This document shows, one piece after another, positions 34,507-42,473 of a stretch of DNA of 64,000 nucleotides. Location: the NCBI RefSeq assembly GCF_002086815.1, contig NZ_MVID01000008.1, positions 1 through 64,000 of the forward strand, in the 5' to 3' direction. The notes under the pieces were generated by a model. That model worked only from the letters and a program-made list of their open reading frames with translations, was not told where the DNA came from and did no database searches. Both the position numbers and the translations under genes were made by a program. The number at the start of each line of letters is the position of its first letter. Positions within the stretch are counted from its first letter, which is position 1. The DNA comes from Mycolicibacterium parafortuitum (GTDB taxonomy: Bacteria > Actinomycetota > Actinomycetes > Mycobacteriales > Mycobacteriaceae).

Positions 34507-35621
34507 CCGAACAGAGCACCCAGAGTTCGGCCGAGGAACAGCGCGCACCGTCGGGGATCGGCTATGTCGTCGGCGGCGTGCTCGCCGTCCTCGTGCTCGG
34601 CGCCGCGACCCGCTTCTTCGAACAGCAGGTGCCCAAGTGGGCCGCGGGCACCGACTTCGCCGGCATCGCCAAGTCGATCGAATTCCCGGTCTACGCCATC
34701 GCTTTGGGCCTGCTCGGCAACGTCGTGCTGACCAGGCTCGCGCTGCGCGACAAGCTCGCGGCCGGCTTCAAGACCGAGTTCTTCATCAAGACCGGCCTGG
34801 TGTTGCTCGGCGCGTCGATCAACCTCAAACTGCTGGTCACCGCCGCCGGTCCGGCGATCATTCAGGCGCTGCTGCTGATCAGCATCGTCTTCGGCTTCAC
34901 CTGGTGGCTCGGTGGGCGGCTCGGCATCGAGGACAAGCTGCGCGCCCTGCTCGCATCGGCGGTGTCGATCTGTGGCGTCAGCGCCGCGATCGCCGCCGCG
35001 GGTGCGGTGCAGGCCCGCCGTGAGCAGCTGGCCTATGCGGCGTCGCTGGTGATCGTGTTCGCGCTGCCGTCGATCTTCCTGCTGCCGTGGCTGGCCGAGG
35101 TGTTCGGGCTCTCCGACGCCGTCGCCGGCGCGTGGATCGGCGGCAACATCGACACCACCGCCGCCGTCGCGGCCGCCGGTGCCCTCGCCGGCGAGGACGC
35201 GCTGCAGATCGCGACCATCGTCAAGACCACCCAGAACGCGCTGATCGGCATCGTCGCGATCGCGCTGACCGCGTACTTCGCGCTGAAGGTCGAAAAGCGC
35301 ACCGATGTTGACGCCCGCCCGACCATCGGGACGTTCTGGGCACGCTTCCCGAAGTTCGTGCTCGGCTTCATCGCCGCGTCCATCGTCGGCACCCTCTATC
35401 TGCAGTGGGGCGGCGACAAGGCCGACATCTCCACGGTCAACGACCTGCGCACCTGGTTCCTGATCTTCGCGTTCGTCGCGATCGGCCTGGAGTTCTCGCT
35501 CAAGGGGCTGCGCGAGGCGGGCTGGCGGCCCGTCGCGGTCTTTGCCTCGGCCACCGTCGTCAACATCGTCGTGGCGCTCGGACTTGCCCTCATATTGTTC
35601 GGAAACTTCCAGGTCGGTTAG
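34503..35621 (+). CDS. YeiH/PSE-family putative sulfate exporter
   Basis: A 372-residue membrane protein of the UPF0324/PF03601 family with about ten segments. Typical motifs are KTGLVLLGASINLKLL, SVSICGVSAAIAAAGAVQ, GAWIGGNIDTTAAVAAAG and KGLREAGWRPVAVF. The family is annotated as putative sulfate exporter; the real substrate is unsettled. It is coupled to the 40-residue membrane peptide. Confidence 0.9.
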   Translation: MTEQSTQSSAEEQRAPSGIGYVVGGVLAVLVLGAATRFFEQQVPKWAAGTDFAGIAKSIEFPVYAIALGLLGNVVLTRLALRDKLAAGFKTEFFIKTGLVLLGASINLKLLVTAAGPAIIQALLLISIVFGFTWWLGGRLGIEDKLRALLASAVSICGVSAAIAAAGAVQARREQLAYAASLVIVFALPSIFLLPWLAEVFGLSDAVAGAWIGGNIDTTAAVAAAGALAGEDALQIATIVKTTQNALIGIVAIALTAYFALKVEKRTDVDARPTIGTFWARFPKFVLGFIAASIVGTLYLQWGGDKADISTVNDLRTWFLIFAFVAIGLEFSLKGLREAGWRPVAVFASATVVNIVVALGLALILFGNFQVG

Positions 35622-35634
35622 CTACGCTCGCCGG

Positions 35635-36543
35635 GTGTCCCGCGTGTGGTCCCGGCGTGGCTTCCTCGGTTTGACGGCCGGCGCCGCAGCGACGCTGGTG
35701 GCCTGCGCCCCGGACAAGCCGGGCACGGTGGCCGGCGACGGGTCGGTCACCGTCACCCACGCGTTCGGCGAGACCAGAATCCCGGCGCCGCCGACGAAGG
35801 TGGTCAGCGCGGGCCTCACCTGCGCCGACGACCTGCTGGCGCTCGGCGTCGTCCCGATCGCGGTGACGGATTGGTTCGGCGCCGAACCGTTCGGGGTGTG
35901 GCCGTGGGCCCGCCCGCAGCTCGGCGACGCCCAGCCGGTGGTGCTGTCGCTGGCCGACGGTGTGCAGGTCGAGCAGATCGCCGCGCTCGCCCCGGATCTG
36001 ATCGTCGCCACCGATGCCGGACTCGACCAGGACACCTATACGCAGCTGTCCCAGATCGCACCGACCGTCGCCCAGTCGGGGCGGGCCGCGTTCTTCGAGC
36101 CGTGGCGCGACCAGGCCACCACGATCGGTCAGGCCGTGTTCCGCCATGACGACATGCAGAAGCTCATCGCCGACGTCGACGCCGCGTTCAAAGCCGTCAA
36201 GGACGACCACCCGGAGTTCGGCGGCAAACGCGCGGCGCTGCTCGCGGGCACGCTGGGCGAGGATGGCGCCCAGATCAGCGGACCGGCCTGGCGCCGCGAG
36301 TTCCTGGACCAGATGGGGTTCACGGTGGTGGAGTCCGTCGACGACGCCGACGTGCTGATCTGGACCACCGAGACACCCGAGGAGCAGGCCGCGCTGCAGG
36401 CCGACCCGGCCATCGCCGGCCTGCGGGCCCGCCAGGTCTTCACCGACAAGGAACTGGCCGGGGCGATCGCGTACGCGTCCCCGCTGTCCTACCCGGTGCT
36501 CGCCCAGCGGCTGCCTTCGATGCTGGCCGAAGCCCTGACCTGA
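35635..36543 (+). CDS. FecB-like periplasmic binding lipoprotein with Tat-type signal
   Basis: A 302-residue binding protein. The signal has a twin-arginine motif (SRRGFLGL) followed by a lipobox (LVAC), so it is probably a Tat-exported lipoprotein. The mature part is the class-III (FecB/FhuD) fold, with an APDLIVATDAGLDQDTY segment, which binds ferric siderophores or other chelates. It corresponds by order to M. tuberculosis Rv0265c (from memory). No permease or ATPase is adjacent. GTG start at 35635. Confidence 0.85.
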   Translation: MSRVWSRRGFLGLTAGAAATLVACAPDKPGTVAGDGSVTVTHAFGETRIPAPPTKVVSAGLTCADDLLALGVVPIAVTDWFGAEPFGVWPWARPQLGDAQPVVLSLADGVQVEQIAALAPDLIVATDAGLDQDTYTQLSQIAPTVAQSGRAAFFEPWRDQATTIGQAVFRHDDMQKLIADVDAAFKAVKDDHPEFGGKRAALLAGTLGEDGAQISGPAWRREFLDQMGFTVVESVDDADVLIWTTETPEEQAALQADPAIAGLRARQVFTDKELAGAIAYASPLSYPVLAQRLPSMLAEALT

Positions 36544-36549
36544 GGTCTA

Positions 36550-37260
36550 ATGGGGTCCGTGAGTGACCTGGCCCCCGACCCCACCACCACACACGCCTCG
36601 TTCGCGCGCGTCGGATCGGCCTACTATCCGGTGCTCGTCGCGGTGTTCACCGCGCTGGTCATCATCTCCAACGTCACCGCGACCAAGGGTGTCGAGTTCG
36701 GCCCGATCATCACCGACGGCGGGTTCATCGTCTTCCCGCTGACCTACGTGATCGGCGACGTGCTGTCCGAGGTGTACGGGTTCAAGGCCGCACGGCGCGC
36801 CATCTACACCGGGTTCGCGATGAACGCGCTTGCCGCGCTGGCGTTCTGGGCGACCGTCTACCTCCCCGCGGCGAGCTTCTACGAGAACCAGGAGCACTTC
36901 GAGAACATCGTCGGCGCCTATACGGGCCTGATCGTCGCCGGGATGGCCGGCTTCCTCGTCGGCCAGACGCTCAACGCCTGGTCGCTGGTGCTGATCAAGG
37001 AGCGCACCAAGGAGAAGCACCTGTGGGCGCGGCTGGTCGGGTCGACGTTCGTCGGGCAACTCGGCGACACCGTGGTGTTCTGCGCGATCGCGGCCGGAGT
37101 CATCGGCATCACGTCGTTCCGCGACTTCGCGGTCTACACCGCGCAGGGGTGGCTCTACAAGACCCTCGTCGAGGTGGTGCTGCTGCCGATCACCTACCGG
37201 GTGATCGCGTTCATCAAGCGGCGCGAACCGACCTATCAGGGCACGCCCGCCCTGAATTGA
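36550..37260 (+). CDS. yhhQ: Queuosine-precursor-type transporter (YhhQ/COG1738)
   Basis: A 236-residue membrane protein with six segments and the family motifs VFTALVIISNVTATKGVEFG, FPLTYVIGDVLSEVYGFKAARRAIY and GSTFVGQLGDTVVF. YhhQ takes up queuosine precursors such as preQ0. It follows the FecB-like gene by 6 bp. No tRNA-guanine transglycosylase or queuosine gene lies in the window, so the true substrate here is open. Confidence 0.87.
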   Translation: MGSVSDLAPDPTTTHASFARVGSAYYPVLVAVFTALVIISNVTATKGVEFGPIITDGGFIVFPLTYVIGDVLSEVYGFKAARRAIYTGFAMNALAALAFWATVYLPAASFYENQEHFENIVGAYTGLIVAGMAGFLVGQTLNAWSLVLIKERTKEKHLWARLVGSTFVGQLGDTVVFCAIAAGVIGITSFRDFAVYTAQGWLYKTLVEVVLLPITYRVIAFIKRREPTYQGTPALN

Positions 37261-37280
37261 CGTTGTCGTCGAAATACGTT

Positions 37281-37343
37281 CGGCGAAATTGCATTCCGGC
37301 AGCAGAAGTGCGGGTGCGGACCTGCCGGAACGCAGTGTCGGCG
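37281..37343 (-). repeat. 63-nt palindromic repeat, copy A
   Basis: An imperfect hairpin with 22-nt arms (37281-37302 and 37322-37343; 18 of 22 positions complementary) and a 19-nt loop. The left arm holds GAAATTGCATTCC. It lies 20 bp after the YhhQ stop, in the 180-bp gap before pxpB. Copies B (41567) and C (42052) have the same arm and loop lengths. Confidence 0.8.
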
Positions 37344-37440
37344 GACGCGAGTTTGAGTCATCGCTAAGGACGCTCTGGCAAGGCTCAAAGAGGTTCGCCC
37401 GGGTGGAGTTTTCGAACCTACTCGGGGGTAACGTCGATAT

Positions 37441-38142
37441 ATGAGCGTGACTGCGGACGTGGCCGACACCGTGCGCACCGGCGGGATTCGGCAGATTCTG
37501 GATTACGGCGATCGGGCGCTGCTGCTCGAATTCGGCAGCAGCGCAGAGGTTCTGGCCTGGACGGAGGTGCTCCGCGACGCCGCCCTGCCCGGCGTGGTGG
37601 ACATCGTGCCCGCGGCCAGGACGATTCTGGTCAAACTCGACGGCGGCCGGTACCAGGCGCCCACCCGGCAGCGGCTGGGCGGGCTGCAGATGACCGACGA
37701 GGCCGCCGCCGACGCCTCAACCCCCACCGAAGCCGACGTGACGATCGAGGTCGTCTACGACGGCGAGGATCTCGACGAGGTGGCCCGGCTGACCGGGCTG
37801 AGCACCGCCGAGGTCGTCGCCGCCCATACCGGCACACTCTGGCGGGTGGGGTTCAGCGGCTTCGCCCCCGGCTTCGCCTACCTGGTCGGCGGCGATGAGC
37901 GCCTCGTGGTGCCACGCCGCTCCGAGCCGCGCACCAAGGTGCCCGTCGGATCCGTCGGCCTGGCCGGCGAGTTCAGCGGTGTCTACCCGCGAGAATCCCC
38001 CGGCGGCTGGCAGCTGATCGGCCGCACCTCGGCGGTGCTGTGGGACATCGACAGGGACAACCCGGCGCTGCTGACCCCGGGGATGTGGGTGCGGTTCGCC
38101 GCGCACGAGAGGAGCGTTTCAGCAGAAGAGGTGAAGCCATGA
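37441..38142 (+). CDS. pxpB: 5-oxoprolinase subunit PxpB (KipI-like)
   Basis: A 233-residue protein of the allophanate hydrolase subunit 1/KipI family: [10 protein letters not shown] near the start, [21 protein letters not shown] and a closing [21 protein letters not shown]. With PxpA and PxpC it forms the ATP-dependent 5-oxoprolinase that recycles pyroglutamate. The ATG at 37441 is preceded by a GGGGG-type ribosome binding site. PxpA is not in the window. Confidence 0.9.
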   Translation: MSVTADVADTVRTGGIRQILDYGDRALLLEFGSSAEVLAWTEVLRDAALPGVVDIVPAARTILVKLDGGRYQAPTRQRLGGLQMTDEAAADASTPTEADVTIEVVYDGEDLDEVARLTGLSTAEVVAAHTGTLWRVGFSGFAPGFAYLVGGDERLVVPRRSEPRTKVPVGSVGLAGEFSGVYPRESPGGWQLIGRTSAVLWDIDRDNPALLTPGMWVRFAAHERSVSAEEVKP

Positions 38143-39035
38143 GCGGCGTCACGCTGGAGGTCCTGCGGCCCGGCCCGCTCGCGCTGGTCGAGGACCTCGG
38201 CCGCCCCGGGCTTTCCCACCTGGGCGTCACCCGCTCCGGCGCCGCCGACCGGCGCGCGCACACGCTGGCCAACCGGCTGGTCGCCAACCCCGACGACCGC
38301 GCCACCGTCGAGGTGACGATGGGCGGGTTCAGCGCCCGGGTGCACGGCGGCAACGGCGAGGGCGTCGCGATCGCGGTGACCGGCGCCGACACCGACCCGG
38401 CCGTCAACGGAGTTCCGTTCGGCACCAACAGCATCCACTTCGCGCACGACGGTGAGGTGATCTCGCTCGGCGCGCCCCGGGCGGGCCTGCGCTCGTATCT
38501 CGCGGTGCGCGGAGGCATCGAGGTCGAGGCGGTGCTCGGCTCACGCAGCTACGACGTGATGTCGGCGATCGGGCCGATGCCCCTCAAACGGGGCGACGTG
38601 CTGCCCGTCGGCGAGCACACCGACGACTTCCCCGAGCTCGACCAGGCGCCCGTCGCCACGATCGCCGACGACGTGCTCGAGGTCAAGGTGGTGCCCGGCC
38701 CGCGCGACGACTGGTTCGTCGACCCCGACGTGCTGGTGCGGACCAACTGGCAGGTCACCAACCACAGCGACCGCGTCGGGATCCGGCTGGTCGGCATGCC
38801 GCTGGACTACCGCAGCCCGGACCGGCAGCTGCCCAGCGAGGGCGCCACCCGCGGGGCGATCCAGGTACCCCCGAACGGGTTCCCGGTGATCCTCGGCCCC
38901 GACCACCCGGTCACCGGCGGCTATCCCGTGATCGGCGTGGTCGTCGACGAGGACATCGACAAGATCGCGCAGGCCCGGCCCGGGCAGACGGTGCGGTTGC
39001 ACTGGTCCCGGCCACGGCGCCCGTCGAGAGACTGA
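38139..39035 (+). CDS. pxpC: 5-oxoprolinase subunit PxpC (KipA-like, biotin-dependent carboxyltransferase fold)
   Basis: A 298-residue KipA/allophanate hydrolase subunit 2 protein with [26 protein letters not shown] and [31 protein letters not shown]. The ATG overlaps the pxpB stop (ATGA). By gene order it matches the Rv0263c-Rv0264c pair. Confidence 0.9.
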   Translation: MSGVTLEVLRPGPLALVEDLGRPGLSHLGVTRSGAADRRAHTLANRLVANPDDRATVEVTMGGFSARVHGGNGEGVAIAVTGADTDPAVNGVPFGTNSIHFAHDGEVISLGAPRAGLRSYLAVRGGIEVEAVLGSRSYDVMSAIGPMPLKRGDVLPVGEHTDDFPELDQAPVATIADDVLEVKVVPGPRDDWFVDPDVLVRTNWQVTNHSDRVGIRLVGMPLDYRSPDRQLPSEGATRGAIQVPPNGFPVILGPDHPVTGGYPVIGVVVDEDIDKIAQARPGQTVRLHWSRPRRPSRD

Positions 39036-39061
39036 CGGCGGCGCCGTCCATCGGGTACTGA

Positions 39062-39637
<576 letters not shown>

Positions 39638-39753
39638 ACCTCACAGCGGCCACCGGCCGGCGGTGAACGGAAATTCACCGCCTCAACGGCCGCGACACGG
39701 CCGTGCAACGGCTGCTTAATCGCACCGAAACACGGGCTGCATAGACAGGGGGC

Positions 39754-40896
39754 ATGAGTGAGCCGGACTGGGCGCCGCTCACCGGATTCCGGGTTGCGGT
39801 CACCTCCGCGCGGCGCGCTGACGAACTGAGTGCGCTGCTGCGGCGCCGCGGCGCGACGGTGACCAGCGCCGCAGCGATCGAGATGGTGCCGCTGCCCGAC
39901 GACGACGAACTGCGGCAGCGGACGCAGTCGCTGATCGACGTGCCGCCCGACATCGTCATTGCGACCACCGGCATCGGGTTACGGGGCTGGATCGCCGCCG
40001 CCGACGGCTGGGGCATGGCCAACGAACTGACCGCCGCGCTGAGCAACGCGCGGATCGTGTCGCGGGGTCCGAAGGCGACCGGTGCGCTGCGCGCCGCCGG
40101 GCTGCCCGAGGAGTGGTCCCCGGAATCGGAGTCCTCCCGCGAGGTGCTGCTCTACCTCCTCGAGGGCGGTATCGCCGGGATGCGGATCGCGGTACAGCTG
40201 CACGGAGCCACCGCGGACTGGGATCCGTTCCCGGAGTTCCTCGACGAATTGCGCGCGGCGGGAGCCGAAGTCGTGCCGATCCGGGTGTACCGGTGGCATC
40301 CGGCGCCGCGCAACGGGGAGTTCGACCAGCTGGTCGCGGGCATCGCCGAGGAGAAGTTCGACGCGGTCAGCTTCACCTCGGCACCCGCGGTCGCGTCGGT
40401 GCTGATGCGGGCCACCGAGATGGGGATCGAGGCGCAGGTGCTCTCGGCGCTGCGCAACAACGTGCACGCGATGTGCGTCGGGCCCGTCACGGCACGCCCG
40501 CTGGTCCGGCTCGGTGTCCCGACCTCGGCGCCGGAACGGATGCGCCTCGGGGCGCTGGCCCGACACATCACCGACGAGCTTCCGCTGCTGCAGGCGCGCA
40601 CCGTGCGGGTGGCCGGGCACCTGCTGGAGATCCGCGGCAACTGCGTGCTGGTCGACGGCGTGGTCAAGGCGCTGTCGCCGGCGGCGATGGCGACCATCCG
40701 GGCGCTGGCACTGCGGCCGGGTGCGGTGGTGTCGCGCACCGACCTGCTGCGAGCGCTGCCGGGCAGCGGCACCGACACCCACGCCGTCGAGACGGCGGTG
40801 CTGCGGCTGCGGACCGCGCTGGGCGACAAGAAGATGGTTTCGACCGTGGTCAAGCGCGGCTACCGGCTGCCCGTCGACGAGGCGTGCGCGTCATGA
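39754..40896 (+). CDS. Uroporphyrinogen-III synthase-like protein fused to an OmpR-type winged helix
   Basis: A 380-residue fusion. Residues about 1-265 form a HemD-like domain (FRVAVTSARRADELSALLRRRGATV, FTSAPAVASVLMRA); residues about 280-378 form a DNA-binding winged helix (GAVVSRTDLLRALPGSG, VETAVLRLRTALGDKKMV, VVKRGYRLPV). It corresponds by order to Rv0260c. Its position beside CbiX-like and NirBD genes suggests control of sirohaem supply for nitrite reductase. Enzymatic activity is unproven. Confidence 0.9.
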   Translation: MSEPDWAPLTGFRVAVTSARRADELSALLRRRGATVTSAAAIEMVPLPDDDELRQRTQSLIDVPPDIVIATTGIGLRGWIAAADGWGMANELTAALSNARIVSRGPKATGALRAAGLPEEWSPESESSREVLLYLLEGGIAGMRIAVQLHGATADWDPFPEFLDELRAAGAEVVPIRVYRWHPAPRNGEFDQLVAGIAEEKFDAVSFTSAPAVASVLMRATEMGIEAQVLSALRNNVHAMCVGPVTARPLVRLGVPTSAPERMRLGALARHITDELPLLQARTVRVAGHLLEIRGNCVLVDGVVKALSPAAMATIRALALRPGAVVSRTDLLRALPGSGTDTHAVETAVLRLRTALGDKKMVSTVVKRGYRLPVDEACAS

Positions 40897-41633
40897 GCCT
40901 GCTGCTGGTCGCCCACGGCACCCGCAAACCGCGCGGGGTGTCGCTGATCGGCGACCTCGCCGCGCAGGTCTCCGCCGCGCTACAGCGGCCGGTGCGCGTC
41001 GCGTTCGTCGACGTCCTCGGCCCGACCCCGTCGGAGCTGCTGCGCGCGGAACCCCACCGCCCGACCGTGCTGGTCCCTGCGTTCCTGTCCCGCGGCTACC
41101 ACGTCAGCCGCGACATCCCGTCACACATCGAGGACAGCCGGCACCACGACGTCACCGTGACCCGGGCGCTGGGACCCGACCCGGCGCTGGTCCGGGTGCT
41201 CGTCGACCGGCTGATCGAAGCCGGTTGGCACCCCGACGATTCGGTGATCCTGGCGGCGGCGGGGACATCCGATCCGGCGGCGATGCACGACCTGCACACC
41301 ACGGCGACGTGGCTGTCGGCGACGCTGGGCTCGCGGGTCGAGCTCGCGTTCGCCGCGACCGGGGAGCCGCGCATCGCCGACGCGGTCGCACGTCTGTCAC
41401 ACCGCGGCAGGCGTGTCGTGGTCGCGTCATATCTGTTGTCGGAGGGCCTGTTCCAGGACCGGTTGCGTGACAGCGGTGCCGACCTGGTGACCGATCCGCT
41501 GGGCACGCATCCCGGGGTGACCCGGTTGATCGTCAACCGCTTCCAGCGGGCCGGCTACGACACCCGCGCCGAAATGGCATTCCCGCAGCGGACGTTCGAG
41601 TACGCACCTGCTGGAATGCAATTTCGGCGCTGA
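40893..41633 (+). CDS. CbiX/SirB-like sirohydrochlorin chelatase
   Basis: A 246-residue chelatase of the CbiX/CbiK fold: SLLLVAHGTRKPRG at the start (His8 likely metal ligand) and the second half mirrored by VILAAAGTSDPAAMHD. It would insert Fe2+ or Co2+ into sirohydrochlorin for sirohaem or cobalamin. It overlaps the HemD-fusion gene (ATGA). The last roughly 22 codons lie inside palindromic repeat B, so the C-terminal tail is repeat-encoded. Confidence 0.85.
   Translation: MSLLLVAHGTRKPRGVSLIGDLAAQVSAALQRPVRVAFVDVLGPTPSELLRAEPHRPTVLVPAFLSRGYHVSRDIPSHIEDSRHHDVTVTRALGPDPALVRVLVDRLIEAGWHPDDSVILAAAGTSDPAAMHDLHTTATWLSATLGSRVELAFAATGEPRIADAVARLSHRGRRVVVASYLLSEGLFQDRLRDSGADLVTDPLGTHPGVTRLIVNRFQRAGYDTRAEMAFPQRTFEYAPAGMQFRR
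41567..41629 (+). repeat. 63-nt palindromic repeat, copy B (inside the chelatase 3' end)
   Basis: Arms of 22 nt at 41567-41588 and 41608-41629 are complementary at 20 of 22 positions, with a 19-nt loop, the best hairpin of the three. The right arm holds GGAATGCAATTTC, identical over 22 nt to that of copy C. It forms the last codons of the CbiX-like gene and ends just before the convergent ferredoxin stop, so it could act as a bidirectional terminator. Confidence 0.85.
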
Positions 41634-41636
41634 GCG

Positions 41637-41990
41637 TCAGGGGTGTGCGGTCGTCGACGGCGGCAGCGAGGCCACCAGCGGCGTGTCGGCGCCGACCCGG
41701 CCCAGCGTCGAGGCGCCGCCGGGATCGCCGAGCGGCGCGTCGCGGCCGGGCAACGTCGTGGTGAAGAACTCGGCGTTGTCGGCCAGGAACGCCAGTTCCT
41801 CGTCGGGAAGGTCGGTCTCGTAGTAGATCGCGTCCACCCGGCACGCGATGCGGCAGGCGCCGCAGTCCACGCATTCGTTGGGGTTGATGTACATGGCGCG
41901 GTCACCCTCGTAGATGCAGTCCGCAGGGCACTCCTGCACACAGGACTTGTCGACGATGTCCACGCACGCGCTACCGATCACGTAGGTCAT
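41637..41990 (-). CDS. 7Fe-type ferredoxin with atypical second cluster site
   Basis: A 117-residue FdxA/FdxC-like ferredoxin with cysteines at 9, 17, 21, 25, 40, 43, 46 and 50, which fit [3Fe-4S] plus [4Fe-4S] binding. Odd point: the last cysteine, normally followed by proline (CP), is followed by arginine here (CRIACRVDAI). A C-terminal extension of about 50 residues is present. It may feed electrons to nitrite reductase, whose genes lie upstream on the same strand, across repeat C. Confidence 0.9.
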   Translation of the reverse strand: MTYVIGSACVDIVDKSCVQECPADCIYEGDRAMYINPNECVDCGACRIACRVDAIYYETDLPDEELAFLADNAEFFTTTLPGRDAPLGDPGGASTLGRVGADTPLVASLPPSTTAHP

Positions 41991-42051
41991 GGCCCAACCG
42001 TAGGAGCCGACCGGTGCACTCGTCAGGGGCCGAAAGTCCCTAGTTAGGTCA

Positions 42052-42114
42052 CGACGAGATTGCGTCTACGCAGGCGTCCACTCGAAAAACCGCTGCTGGA
42101 ATGCAATTTCGGCG
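42052..42114 (+). repeat. 63-nt palindromic repeat, copy C
   Basis: Arms at 42052-42073 and 42093-42114 (about 15 of 22 complementary) flank a 19-nt loop. The right arm is identical to that of copy B over 22 nt; the left arm has diverged. It lies between the nirD stop (42122) and the ferredoxin start (41990). Confidence 0.75.
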
Positions 42115-42121
42115 GAGTCTG

Positions 42122-42469
42122 TCAGGTGCCGATCTGGACGTCGCCGTCCGGGGTGATCCGCGTCGCATACACCGGCAGGCAGTGATCAGGGTTGTCGAGG
42201 CAGCTGCCGTCGTCGAGCGCGAACGCCTGCTTCTTGATCGGCGACTGCACGGTGGCACGCCCGGCGCGGTCGCCGACGATGCCCCGCGACATCACCGCCG
42301 CACCGGAGAACGGGTCGATGTTGCCGACCGCGCGCAGGGTGCCGTCGTCGAGCCGGAACAGCGCGGCCTGCGCGCCGCCGGGCAGCAGCACCCCGACCCC
42401 GCGGTTCGGGATCAAAAAGTCATACCGGCAGGCCGTCGTCCACACCTGCGTCTCGTTGATCACGGTCAC
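42122..42469 (-). CDS. nirD: Nitrite reductase (NADH) small subunit
   Basis: A 115-residue NirD with the Rieske-like fold that lacks cluster ligands in this subunit type (NRGVGVLLPGGAQAALFRLDDG, GDRAGRATVQSPIKKQAFALDDG). It pairs with NirB for assimilatory reduction of nitrite to ammonia. It follows nirB by 4 bp. Confidence 0.93.
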   Translation of the reverse strand: MTVINETQVWTTACRYDFLIPNRGVGVLLPGGAQAALFRLDDGTLRAVGNIDPFSGAAVMSRGIVGDRAGRATVQSPIKKQAFALDDGSCLDNPDHCLPVYATRITPDGDVQIGT

Positions 42470-42473
42470 GGGT

